From UBA1546 sp049302185 (GTDB taxonomy: Bacteria > Nitrospirota > Thermodesulfovibrionia > Thermodesulfovibrionales > UBA1546), in the NCBI GenBank assembly GCA_049302185.1, contig JBAQLV010000007.1, forward strand, positions 1-64,000: a DNA stretch of 64,000 nt, in the 5' to 3' direction. A program made the translations under genes and the position numbers. This document shows positions 16,475-23,879 of the stretch, one piece after another (positions within the stretch are counted from its first letter, which is position 1; each line of letters opens with the position of its first letter). The notes under the pieces are model-generated. The model was not told where the DNA came from and ran no database searches. It was given only the letters and a program-made list of their open reading frames with translations.

Positions 16475-17513
16475 AAAACTTCACAACTTCAGGCTTCTGC
16501 CGGTATTTGTAATTGTCAGTATGGTAATAGGTATTGCCATAGGCAAATGGTATGGGATTTCAAATTTTGAACTCACACCTCCGATTGCTGCTATCAAATC
16601 CATATTCCACGGCGCTTATGAATTCAGCATTCCAAATACGCTTGCACTTGGTGTTGTAGTCGGTCTCTTCATGATGATGTACCCGGCTATGGCAAATATA
16701 AAGTTTGAGGATTTGGGAAAGGCTGCAAAATCTCCTAAGCAATTGCTCATCGTCATGTTCTTTAACTATGCAGTCGCCCCGTTCTTTATGCTCCTTCTCG
16801 CAAAAATATTTTTGAGCGGTGAGCAGGATTTATACACAGGTCTTGTGCTTTACGGACTCGCACCATGTATTGCGATGGTAATTGTTTTCACCTACCTTTC
16901 AGCCGGAAACGGGCCGCTGGCAATAATCCTCGTTGCGATTAACTCCATTATCCAGATGATGCTGATTCCGGTCTATGCCAAACTCCTTTTAGGCAATGTA
17001 GGGTTTGATGTATGGGTTGTAGGCGAAAGCGTACTTTTGTATCTCGGCATTCCCCTTATTGCTGGAATGTTTACACGGTTTTTAGGCGTAAAAAGATTCG
17101 GCGAAGAGTGGTTTCACAAGCTGAAATTCTATCTTGATACCATGTCTATCGTAGGGCTGCTTTTTACCCTTATCGTAATGTTTGCCCTGAAAGGCGATTT
17201 AATACTCGAAAAGCCGATGCTTATTGTCCAGATGGCGATACCTATGACGCTCTTTTTCTGGATAATGTTTATAGTCGTATATCTTACGGCATGGAAGTTC
17301 GGGTTGAACTATAGAGACTCGGTAGCTGTAGGTTTTAACGCAACCGGCAGGGATTTTGAAATAGCCATAGCAATAGCCATCACTGCGTTCAACCCCACAG
17401 TAGCGCTCGCAACCGTCATAGGACCTTTGATAGAGGTGCCGGTAATGCTTTCCCTTGTATGGTTCGCGAAACACACTGAGCGCAAACTTTTTCAGAATAA
17501 GGGATTCGATTGA
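16455..17513 (+). CDS. acr3: Arsenite efflux transporter, ACR3 family
   Basis: A 352-residue, ten-helix transporter of the bile/arsenite/riboflavin superfamily. Family phrases include MMYPAMANIKFEDLG, LAPCIAMVIVFTYLS with the essential Cys, and GFNATGRDFEIAIAIAI. It exports As(III) using the proton motive force. It overlaps arsC; the inferred ATG at 16455 is supported by GAGGTAAGAG upstream. Confidence 0.92.
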   Translation: MLRGLLEKLHNFRLLPVFVIVSMVIGIAIGKWYGISNFELTPPIAAIKSIFHGAYEFSIPNTLALGVVVGLFMMMYPAMANIKFEDLGKAAKSPKQLLIVMFFNYAVAPFFMLLLAKIFLSGEQDLYTGLVLYGLAPCIAMVIVFTYLSAGNGPLAIILVAINSIIQMMLIPVYAKLLLGNVGFDVWVVGESVLLYLGIPLIAGMFTRFLGVKRFGEEWFHKLKFYLDTMSIVGLLFTLIVMFALKGDLILEKPMLIVQMAIPMTLFFWIMFIVVYLTAWKFGLNYRDSVAVGFNATGRDFEIAIAIAITAFNPTVALATVIGPLIEVPVMLSLVWFAKHTERKLFQNKGFD

Positions 17514-17537
17514 AAATATATTTCAAAGGAGGAATCT

Positions 17538-17918
17538 TTGGGCAAAAGACTGATTTTCTTAACAGTCCTTATGACAGTTCTGTTGTCTCAGGCATGCACC
17601 AATGCAGATGAAATTGATGGTTTACTAAACAAGGCAAAAAAAGAAGGCAAAACAGTTATGCTGGAGCTGGGCTCTGTCGGCTGCATCCCCTGCGAGCAGA
17701 TGAAGCCGGTCATGGAGAAGCTCAGGACGAACTACAGGAGCAAGCTGGAGGTCATTTTTATTGATGTTCGAAAAGACAGGGACAGCGGCAGAAAATTCGG
17801 CGTTGCCATGATCCCGACGCAGGTCTTTCTGGACAAGAATGGCAAGGAATTTCACCGGCATATCGGGTATTACGCCTACGAGGAAATAGCGCCTGTACTG
17901 AAAAAAGCCGGATTATAG
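17538..17918 (+). CDS. Thioredoxin-fold lipoprotein
   Basis: A 126-residue protein with TTG start after AAAGGAGG. A short hydrophobic signal ends in LSQAC, a plausible lipobox (Cys20), so it is probably anchored on the outer face of the membrane. The active site is CIPC at about residues 50-53, and MIPTQVFLDKNG is the cis-Pro loop. It directly precedes ccdA, which would supply its electrons. A decayed duplicate lies at 20368-20490. Confidence 0.82.
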   Translation: MGKRLIFLTVLMTVLLSQACTNADEIDGLLNKAKKEGKTVMLELGSVGCIPCEQMKPVMEKLRTNYRSKLEVIFIDVRKDRDSGRKFGVAMIPTQVFLDKNGKEFHRHIGYYAYEEIAPVLKKAGL

Positions 17919-17946
17919 ATTAGGTGAAGATGTGAAGGGATAAAGC

Positions 17947-18636
17947 ATGGAAGGACTATTTCAAAACATACAAACGATTATTCAGCACCAGCACGGCCTG
18001 GCATTTGCAGCCGTTTTCTTCGGCGGCATCATATCAGCAGCCAGCCCGTGTGTGCTTGCTGCTATTCCACTAATAATCGGATACGTCGGCGGTTATTCAG
18101 ACGGCAACAAAAAGAAGGCTGCGCTATATTCCCTTGTATTTATTCTCGGCCTCTCAATCACATTCACCCTGTTTGGTGCAGCAGCCTCTGTAATGGGACA
18201 AGCCCTCTTATTCACAGGACGATGGCTTTATCTCGGAGCGGCTGTAATTGCAATAATGATGGGACTTCAACTCACAGGGATTCTGTCATTCAACCTACCG
18301 TTTCAAAAAACACGGGAAGTAAAGACAAAGGGACTTATGGGAGCTTTTCTTCTTGGACTTCTGACAGGCACTGTCTCGTCTCCGTGCGCAACTCCCGTGC
18401 TTGCTGTCATCCTTGCATACGTTTCAGCACAGGGAGATGTCCTCTACGGGAGTTCACTGCTCTTTGTCTATGCCCTTGGGCACTGCGCACTCATTTTTTT
18501 CGCCGGGTTATCAATCGGCCTAACCGAAAGCATTATAAGTTCAAGGGGGCTAAAGAACTTTTCGCTGTATTCAAAAAGATTGAGCGGAGCCTTACTTATC
18601 GTGGTTGGCCTGTATTTCGGCCTATCGAACTTTTAG
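17947..18636 (+). CDS. ccdA: CcdA/DsbD-like transmembrane thiol transporter
   Basis: A 229-residue protein with six predicted helices. ASPCVLAAIPLIIGY and SSPCATPVLAVILAYV are the two pseudo-symmetric Cys-Pro motifs of the CcdA family that carry reducing equivalents across the membrane. Here it sits between two thioredoxin-fold envelope proteins and behind the arsenic genes, so it may keep their active sites reduced rather than serve cytochrome c maturation. Confidence 0.87.
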   Translation: MEGLFQNIQTIIQHQHGLAFAAVFFGGIISAASPCVLAAIPLIIGYVGGYSDGNKKKAALYSLVFILGLSITFTLFGAAASVMGQALLFTGRWLYLGAAVIAIMMGLQLTGILSFNLPFQKTREVKTKGLMGAFLLGLLTGTVSSPCATPVLAVILAYVSAQGDVLYGSSLLFVYALGHCALIFFAGLSIGLTESIISSRGLKNFSLYSKRLSGALLIVVGLYFGLSNF

Positions 18637-18707
18637 AAGAGGAGATAAGCGTGAAACTTTCAACAGATCTGCCTGCGGCGATACAGACGCAATAGTGAGG
18701 AGAGAGA

Positions 18708-20354
18708 ATGAATAATGAGCGGTTGCATATCAAGCACTTCCTCACTTTTGTTTCTTCTATGGAAAGTGCGATCCAAAGAGCTCTTTGTCATTTCTTACTT
18801 TTCAGCATGATTTTGTTGCCGACTCTTGTCCATGCCTCTCAGCCGTTAACCCAAGAGGGTCTCTGCAACCCGACAGTCGAAGCCGAGTCGGGATGTGATG
18901 AGGACCAGCTCGGCCAAGGCGGCAGTGCGATACCTTTTTCTCAAGAGCAGCAGGATGTCTTAGGGATAGCGGATCAGACGGTAAAGAACCCTGTCCTTCC
19001 AAGTATCCCAAAGAGCGCCTCAAGTACACCGGAACAATCTTCTGTGGACGGAAAATCGTTAATCATCTACTTTTTCTGGGGGCGGGGATGCCCGCACTGT
19101 GTGAAAGAGAAGTCTTTCCTGGAAGAAATGAGAACAAAATATCCATGGATCGATATTAGGGACTACGAGGTCTGGTACAACAAGGAAAATGCCCTATTTC
19201 TTGAGAAAATGGCGAAGGCTTATGGATTGAAAACGATAGGTGTTCCCGTGACCTTTGTTGACGGTGAAGCCTTCGTTGGCTTCACTGACCAGTCGAGAAA
19301 CTATCTGGAAGATACGATCAAGAGCTGTTTCTCGCAGCGGTGTATTAACCCGATGGATAAGATGAACAAAAAACTTGAGACGGAGCCAAAAGTTCTGAGT
19401 GATATCCGACCAGTACCAGAAGTAACGGTGGATAGGGAAAGCACTACACAGGCCGTCTCAAAAAGGAAGACAAAAGCAGAGGACGACTACAAGAGCAGAA
19501 AGAAGAACATCTCAGTTGATATCCCATTTATCGGCAAGCTCGATGCATCTGAGATGTCGCTACCCATCATGACCCTCGTCATCGCAGGTCTTGACAGTTT
19601 CAACCCCTGTGCATTTTTTGTGCTTTTCTCACTTTTGGGTCTGCTCGTGTACGCCCAGTCCCGCAAGAAGATGTTCTTCATTGGAGGGATATTTGTCTTC
19701 TTTTCCGGGTTTATCTATTTCCTTTTCATGTCGGCATGGCTCAACTTCTTCCTCATTACGGGTCAGGTTGCAGCGATCACGAAAATAGCAGGCGCCGTTT
19801 CACTCGGGATAGCGGGAATCAACATAAAAGACTTTTTTGCCTTCAAGAAAGGAGTATCGCTCACCATTCCCGACAGCGCAAAACCGAAAATCTTCGACAG
19901 GATGAGAAGGCTTCTGAAGTCAACATCCCTGCTGTCAATCGCCGCGGGGACAGCGGTCCTTGCGATTGCCGCAAACTCCTATGAACTCCTCTGCACTGCC
20001 GGGTTCCCGATGGTATTTACGAGAATACTCACACTGAACGATCTCTCGACCCCGTTGTACTATCTCTACCTGATCCTCTATAACGTGGTCTACGTGATTC
20101 CCCTTCTCATCATCGTCACTGTTTTCACCATCACCCTCGGCAAAAGAAAGCTGAGCGAGTGGCAGGGACGGGTACTTAAGCTGGCCTCCGGCACTATGAT
20201 GCTCGGCCTCGGTGGAGTACTCTTTTTAAATCCCGCTTTGCTGAACGACGTGAAGATTTCGTTCTTTATTCTTGCGGGTGCGTGCGCCCTGTGCGCATGC
20301 ATTGTCTTCTGGACGCGACAGATCGAGTTGCGAAGGAATACGAGGAAAGCTTAA
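18708..20354 (+). CDS. Thioredoxin-like domain fused to a DsbD/CcdA-like membrane domain
   Basis: A 548-residue chimera. After an N-terminal membrane segment (about residues 25-44) comes an acidic Cys-containing linker, then a thioredoxin-like domain with CPHC at 128-131 and GVPVTFVDG. The C-terminal part (about 285-545) has six to eight helices with DSFNPCAFFVLF and a later Cys in NSYELLCTAGFP, the two redox cysteines of the DsbD-type domain. It probably moves electrons from cytoplasm to an extracytoplasmic partner. GAGGAGAGAGA precedes the ATG. Confidence 0.78.
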   Translation: MNNERLHIKHFLTFVSSMESAIQRALCHFLLFSMILLPTLVHASQPLTQEGLCNPTVEAESGCDEDQLGQGGSAIPFSQEQQDVLGIADQTVKNPVLPSIPKSASSTPEQSSVDGKSLIIYFFWGRGCPHCVKEKSFLEEMRTKYPWIDIRDYEVWYNKENALFLEKMAKAYGLKTIGVPVTFVDGEAFVGFTDQSRNYLEDTIKSCFSQRCINPMDKMNKKLETEPKVLSDIRPVPEVTVDRESTTQAVSKRKTKAEDDYKSRKKNISVDIPFIGKLDASEMSLPIMTLVIAGLDSFNPCAFFVLFSLLGLLVYAQSRKKMFFIGGIFVFFSGFIYFLFMSAWLNFFLITGQVAAITKIAGAVSLGIAGINIKDFFAFKKGVSLTIPDSAKPKIFDRMRRLLKSTSLLSIAAGTAVLAIAANSYELLCTAGFPMVFTRILTLNDLSTPLYYLYLILYNVVYVIPLLIIVTVFTITLGKRKLSEWQGRVLKLASGTMMLGLGGVLFLNPALLNDVKISFFILAGACALCACIVFWTRQIELRRNTRKA

Positions 20355-20367
20355 TGCGGAGAACTCG

Positions 20368-20490
20368 ATGAAACCGGTGATGGACAAGCTGAGAACGAAT
20401 TACAAGCGCAAACTGGAGGTCATCTCTGTGGATGTCCGAAAAGACAGGGAGAACGGCAAGGAGTTTCACCGTAATCTGCAAGTGCTGGTG
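20368..20490 (+). pseudogene. Decayed duplicate of the thioredoxin lipoprotein gene
   Basis: MKPVMDKLRTNYKRKLEV here matches MKPVMEKLRTNYRSKLEV of the gene at 17538-17918, followed by DVRKDRENGKEFHRN, which skips the middle of the parent domain. The CIPC active site and signal peptide are missing. It looks like a 5'-truncated copy with an internal deletion, fused by chance to the next remnant. Confidence 0.75.
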
Positions 20491-20566
20491 GACCGAAGGG
20501 TGATAGAAATGTTTGTACGTTTTGGCAGTCTCATACTATTAACCAACAAAACTAAGGAGACGCCTC

Positions 20567-20943
20567 ATGAAAATGGGAGAAAACAACTCCGTACCGGCGT
20601 CGGAGTCGGCATCGGCGCGGGGTACCTGGGAGGTCTCCTCGGTGTCGGAGGAGGGAACTTCATTGTCCCGGCCTTGGTCTGGCTCGGGTTCGATCCAAAG
20701 AAGGCATCGGCTACCACGGCGTTCATCGTGATATTTTCTTCCTTCAGCGGGTTTTTTGGTCACGCAACAACAGGAGGCGTTCCATGGAGATTGCTGGCAT
20801 TTTCCGCCGTTGGTTCAGTAGCAGGCGCACTGATGGGCTCGTGGCTTATGCACAGGAAACTCAACGCCGCACAAGTGAAAAAGGTTATTGCAATTGTCCT
20901 CTATGCAATAGCCGCGAAGATGGCATGGGGGGTGATATTTTGA
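20567..20943 (+). pseudogene. TauE/SafE-type permease, short and frameshifted near its start
   Basis: GVGVGIGAGYLGGLLGVGGG, then FIVPALVWLGFDPKKASATTAF and further hydrophobic segments, are typical of TauE/SafE sulfite/sulfur-compound exporters. Only about 125 residues exist, half the usual length. The ATG at 20567 has a good AAGGAGA site, but its frame is shifted by one base from the conserved sequence within the first few codons, so no intact reading frame exists. Confidence 0.7.
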
Positions 20944-21074
20944 GCTGTATTGAGGAGATCTGCGGATATTCGGTGTCGGATGCACACCTCGCTTCGCTGC
21001 TTAGCAGAGTATCCGAATATGCGGAGATTTACTTGCTTGCAAAGCAAAGGCAGAAGGGCGGCGACGAGATGGGA

Positions 21075-21108
21075 GAGGTGGCGACGCGCCTCACCTCCGG
21101 CTTTTTTT
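21075..21108 (+). terminator. Probable rho-independent terminator
   Basis: GAGGTG (21075-21080) pairs with CACCTC (21092-21097) around a GC-rich loop and is followed by seven T (21102-21108). It closes the arsenic/redox run before the promoter at 21166. Confidence 0.55.
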
Positions 21109-21165
21109 AAAAATCTTACCTATAGAACACAGAACTGTCGCAATTATTTTACCTAAAGTTACAAC

Positions 21166-21195
21166 TTGACATATTATCGCTTCAAACCTTACAAT
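21166..21195 (+). promoter_or_regulatory. Probable promoter of the DUF134-NifX unit
   Basis: TTGACA (21166-21171) and TACAAT (21190-21195) are separated by 18 bases, in a terminator-bounded gap, 31 bases before the DUF134 start codon. Confidence 0.6.
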
Positions 21196-21208
21196 GTGCA
21201 TATGCACA
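21195..21208. promoter_or_regulatory. Candidate operator: perfect 14-bp palindrome at the start site
   Basis: TGTGCATATGCACA is a perfect palindrome that begins on the last base of the -10 box and spans the expected transcription start. This placement is typical of a repressor or autoregulator site; the DUF134 protein encoded next is an obvious candidate binder. Confidence 0.5.
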
Positions 21209-21226
21209 AAAAAGGCAGCAAGGAAA

Positions 21227-21529
21227 ATGTCGCCGAGATATAAGAAACCGAGGTTTTGTGAATGCAAATTTAAGGGAAAGGCCTTTAAACCGACAGGCAT
21301 TCCCATGACTGAGATTGAAAAGATTGTATTGTATCGAGACGAGCTTGAGGTTTTGAGACTCTGTGATATGGAGGGCTTTACTCAGGAAGAGGCAGGCAAG
21401 CGAATGGAAATATCGAGAGGGACCGTCCAGAGGATTCTTTCCAGTGCACGGAAAAAGGTAGCAACGGCTCTTGCTGAATGCAAGGCCATTGTGTTTGAAG
21501 AAACCATATGCAAAAAGGAGGAAAAATAA
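21227..21529 (+). CDS. DUF134 family predicted DNA-binding protein
   Basis: About 100 residues. The N-terminus SPRYKKPRFCECKFKGKAFKP and GIPMTEIEKIVLYRDELEVLRLCDMEGFTQEEAGKRM are characteristic of DUF134, ending in a helix-turn-helix (SRGTVQRILSSARKK). Members are generally next to NifX/NifB-like genes, as here. I start at 21227 (MSPRYKK) after AAGGA; an upstream ATG at 21194 overlaps the -10 box. Probable autoregulator of this small operon. Confidence 0.83.
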   Translation: MSPRYKKPRFCECKFKGKAFKPTGIPMTEIEKIVLYRDELEVLRLCDMEGFTQEEAGKRMEISRGTVQRILSSARKKVATALAECKAIVFEETICKKEEK

Positions 21530-21530
21530 A

Positions 21531-21905
21531 ATGAAAGTATGTTTTCCAGTACAGGCGAATGACGGTTTTGAAAGTGAGGTTTACGGCCATTTCGGCTCTG
21601 CAACAATGTTTATCGTTGTTGATACGGAAACGAACCAGATGTCTATAATCAATAACAGAGACATGCATCATGTGCATGGGGCCTGTAATCCTATCAAGGC
21701 CCTTGACGGGCAGAACGTTGACGCAATTGTTGTAGGAGGCATAGGAGCGGGCGCGCTGAGCAAATTGAATCAGTCCGGCATCAGGGTCTATCAGGCGCAG
21801 GCACAGGTCGTTAAAGACAATATGGTCATGTTTAAGTCGCAATCCCTCCCGGAGATCACACTTCAGCATTGCTGTGGAGGGCATGAAGGAGGGTGTGCCC
21901 ATTAA
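21531..21905 (+). CDS. NifX/NifB-C-type dinitrogenase iron-molybdenum cofactor-binding protein
   Basis: A 124-residue protein of the NifX/MTH1175 fold: MKVCFPVQANDGFESEVYGHFGSA, a nucleotide-like loop, VVGGIGAGALSKL, and a C-terminal HCCGGHEGGCAH metal-binding tail. Such proteins bind Fe-S or Fe-Mo clusters, but most, like this one, occur without nitrogenase genes. It starts one base after the DUF134 stop, with AAAAAGGAGG upstream. Confidence 0.85.
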   Translation: MKVCFPVQANDGFESEVYGHFGSATMFIVVDTETNQMSIINNRDMHHVHGACNPIKALDGQNVDAIVVGGIGAGALSKLNQSGIRVYQAQAQVVKDNMVMFKSQSLPEITLQHCCGGHEGGCAH

Positions 21906-21963
21906 CGTTTTTGGAGCATTATTAACAAAAACTTAGAGAATACATCATATATAGGAGACAGCC

Positions 21964-22110
21964 ATGCAGAGCGAAACAATAATCAATCAGTTGAGGGGTT
22001 TTCATTTTATTTTGGGGATATTGGAGAACCAACAAAAAGATCCTTTATGCGCCAAATGTATCTCTTTTGCAAATTCCGCAGAAAAAAGGAGGTGTGTATT
22101 AAGTGAGTAA
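21964..22110 (+). CDS. Small Cys-pair protein, unknown
   Basis: A 48-residue ORF (MQSETIINQLRGFHF) with an AGGAGA site 7 bases upstream, and a CAKC pair near residues 29-32 plus a third Cys. Its stop overlaps the GTG start of the OsmC gene by 8 bases, suggesting coupling. It is short and I do not recognise it, but its position and ribosome binding site support a real gene. Confidence 0.45.
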   Translation: MQSETIINQLRGFHFILGILENQQKDPLCAKCISFANSAEKRRCVLSE

Positions 22111-22591
22111 GCAAATACAAGGATCATTTGAAGAAAATTTAAAGGGATATAAGGAAAAGATTAACCCTTTGTCAAAAGCCACTTTGAGATGGGACAAGGA
22201 GCTGATCTTTGTCGGCAGAACACAGGAAGGATATGAGATAGAATTTGATGCCCATGTTCAGTGGGGATGCAAACCGACAGACTCTCTTCTTTTGAGCCTT
22301 GCCGGGTGCATGGGGATCGATATAGTGATGTTTCTGCAGAAGATGAAGATGGATTTCGAGAGTTTCAAGATGGATATCAAAGGAGAAAGGAACATAACAC
22401 CCCCTCAATACTTTAAGACAATAGAAATGGTCCTTCATATTGCCGGGAAAAACCTTAATGCCAATAAGATTGCCCGTGCGGTATCCCTGTCGCATGAAAA
22501 ATACTGCTCAGTCTACAACTCACTGAGAAAGGACATGGACGTAAAGATAACCTATAATCTTGAAGACACGGGATCACCGGCAGGAAAGTAA
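22103..22591 (+). CDS. OsmC/Ohr family protein
   Basis: A 162-residue protein with GTG start after AAAGGAGGTG. KPTDSLLLSLAGCMGIDIVMFLQK contains the first conserved Cys of OsmC proteins, and SHEKYCSVYNSL the second. These two cysteines reduce organic hydroperoxides using lipoyl or thiol partners; many members of this branch have other unknown thiol chemistry. Confidence 0.85.
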   Translation: MSKQIQGSFEENLKGYKEKINPLSKATLRWDKELIFVGRTQEGYEIEFDAHVQWGCKPTDSLLLSLAGCMGIDIVMFLQKMKMDFESFKMDIKGERNITPPQYFKTIEMVLHIAGKNLNANKIARAVSLSHEKYCSVYNSLRKDMDVKITYNLEDTGSPAGK

Positions 22592-22609
22592 TTGAGAGAA
22601 TATTAACAT

Positions 22610-22873
22610 ATGTTCATCATCCATGCAATATGGGATGTAAGGGATTCCGACTCAGCAGTCATATCAGAGGAAATGCTTAAAAATCCGTTTTTAGAGCTTG
22701 AAAGGGGCAGAGGGATAAAGCTTGCAGAATTACTCGTTGAAAAAGGAATAGATATTCTTTATACAAAGGAAGATTTTGAGGGAAAGGGCCCTGCATATGT
22801 CATTTCGGATGCAGAGGTTGAGGTACGATCAACCGATATAGAGAAATTGGAAGACCTGATAAATCGGAAGTAA
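22610..22873 (+). CDS. Small NifX-fold-like protein
   Basis: An 87-residue protein. GRGIKLAELLVEKGIDILYT and KEDFEGKGPAYVISDAEVEV resemble the latter part of NifX/MTH1175-type domains and of cation-efflux-associated domains, in which a helix and ligand loop follow the first strand. It lacks cysteine. It is 18 bases after the OsmC gene, and probably part of the same unit. Function unknown. Confidence 0.55.
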   Translation: MFIIHAIWDVRDSDSAVISEEMLKNPFLELERGRGIKLAELLVEKGIDILYTKEDFEGKGPAYVISDAEVEVRSTDIEKLEDLINRK

Positions 22874-22916
22874 AGGACGGGACGGAATAAAATTACCGCA
22901 AAATGAGGTTTTATCT

Positions 22917-23156
22917 TTGAGTAAGCAACCCACAATTGGAAGCCTTTTCCAATCCTTTCTCAGGCTCGGCCTGACGGCCTTCGGCGGTCCCTCCATGGTC
23001 GCCTATATAAAGGAGATGTCGGTCAATCGTCACCAGGGGATCGATGAAGATACCTTTAAGGATGGAGTTGTTCTCTGCCAGTCCATTCCCGGCGCAACTG
23101 CAATGCAGATGGCAGCATATGTTGGCCTGAGGGCAAAAGGGTTGACAGGACACTAG
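22917..23156 (+). pseudogene. Chromate transporter ChrA, N-terminal fragment
   Basis: FLRLGLTAFGGPSMVAYIKE and VVLCQSIPGATAMQMAAYVG are the hallmark N-terminal motifs of ChrA (CHR) transporters, normally about 180-400 residues. Here the frame stops after 79 residues exactly where a repeat element begins, and no continuation is found on the other side. It starts with TTG after GAGG. Chromate efflux is therefore lost at this locus. Confidence 0.8.
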
Positions 23157-23329
23157 TGTAGTGTCTCACAAATAACTTTACACAATTATGTCATTCCCGC
23201 TTGTCGGGAATCCTTCTTTTAAAAGGGGAAAGATTCTGGACAAGCCCCGTTAGAAAAGACTTTCTAATCAGGGCAAGCCAGAATGACACTACACAAAAGT
23301 GTAAAGAAGTGTTGCGGACAGGACACTAG
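23153..23329. repeat. MITE-like element ending the chrA fragment
   Basis: A 177-base element bounded by CTAGTGT and its complement in roughly 31-bp imperfect inverted repeats (CTAGTGT...CTTTACAC on the left; GTGTAAAG...ACACTAG on the right). GACAGGACACTAG occurs as a 13-bp direct repeat at both ends. The interior holds two hairpins, GTCATTCCCGC-type and CCCCGTTAGAAA-type. The chrA stop codon is supplied by its left end. Confidence 0.65.
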
Positions 23330-23389
23330 ATTATTGATTTTGCTTCCTGCACACAGTATTATATCTCTAAAAGATGATAAGGAGAAACA

Positions 23390-23848
23390 ATGCTGACAGC
23401 TAAGGACATAATGACAAAGAATGTGACAACAGTCAGAGCAACAACCACAATAGAAGAACTGGCTCGGATACTCATGGAGCATAAAATCAGCGGCGTCCCT
23501 GTTGTGAATGATGATGGGGACTTGATCGGCATAGTCACAGAAAACGACCTGATAAGCCAGAACAAAAGGCTTCACATTCCGACCGTAATGAGACTCTTTG
23601 ACTCATTTATCATGCTTGAAAGCCCGGGCAATCTAGAAAAAGAGATTAAAAAAATGACAGCGATTGCAGTGAATGACATATATACAAAAGAGGTCATAAC
23701 TGTCACCGAAGGCACGCCTGTGCAGGACATCGCCACTATAATGTCTGAAAAGAAGGTCCATCTTATTCCTGTTGTTAAAGGAAAAAAGATCCTCGGCATA
23801 ATCGGCAAAATAGATTTAATCAAGAGAATTACGGGCAGAGCACAATAA
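23390..23848 (+). CDS. CBS-domain-pair protein
   Basis: A 152-residue protein composed of two CBS motifs: AKDIMTKNVTTVRATTTIEE with ISGVPVVNDDGDLIGIVTENDL, then VNDIYTKEVITVTEGTPVQD with VHLIPVVKGKKILGIIGKIDL. CBS pairs bind adenosine nucleotides and regulate other proteins. No effector domain is attached. AAGGAGAAAC precedes the ATG. It lies alone between a repeat and the thioredoxin-reductase-like gene. Confidence 0.85.
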   Translation: MLTAKDIMTKNVTTVRATTTIEELARILMEHKISGVPVVNDDGDLIGIVTENDLISQNKRLHIPTVMRLFDSFIMLESPGNLEKEIKKMTAIAVNDIYTKEVITVTEGTPVQDIATIMSEKKVHLIPVVKGKKILGIIGKIDLIKRITGRAQ

Positions 23849-23879
23849 AAACATCTTCTGTTATAATTATTTAATAAAA

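Noticed and set aside
20272..20943. A single 223-residue protein joining thioredoxin-like and permease-like parts
   Set aside because: The start lies inside the preceding gene, the thioredoxin part lacks its active site, and the permease ATG with its own ribosome binding site is in a different frame; it is two remnants.
20950..21156. Short open frames after the TauE remnant
   Set aside because: Arginine/leucine-rich without start signals; the region holds a weak inverted repeat and a terminator instead.
22103..22873. Nitrogen fixation locus because of NifX-like genes
   Set aside because: No nifH, nifD, nifK, nifE, nifN or nifB is present; DUF134-NifX pairs occur widely in non-fixing bacteria.
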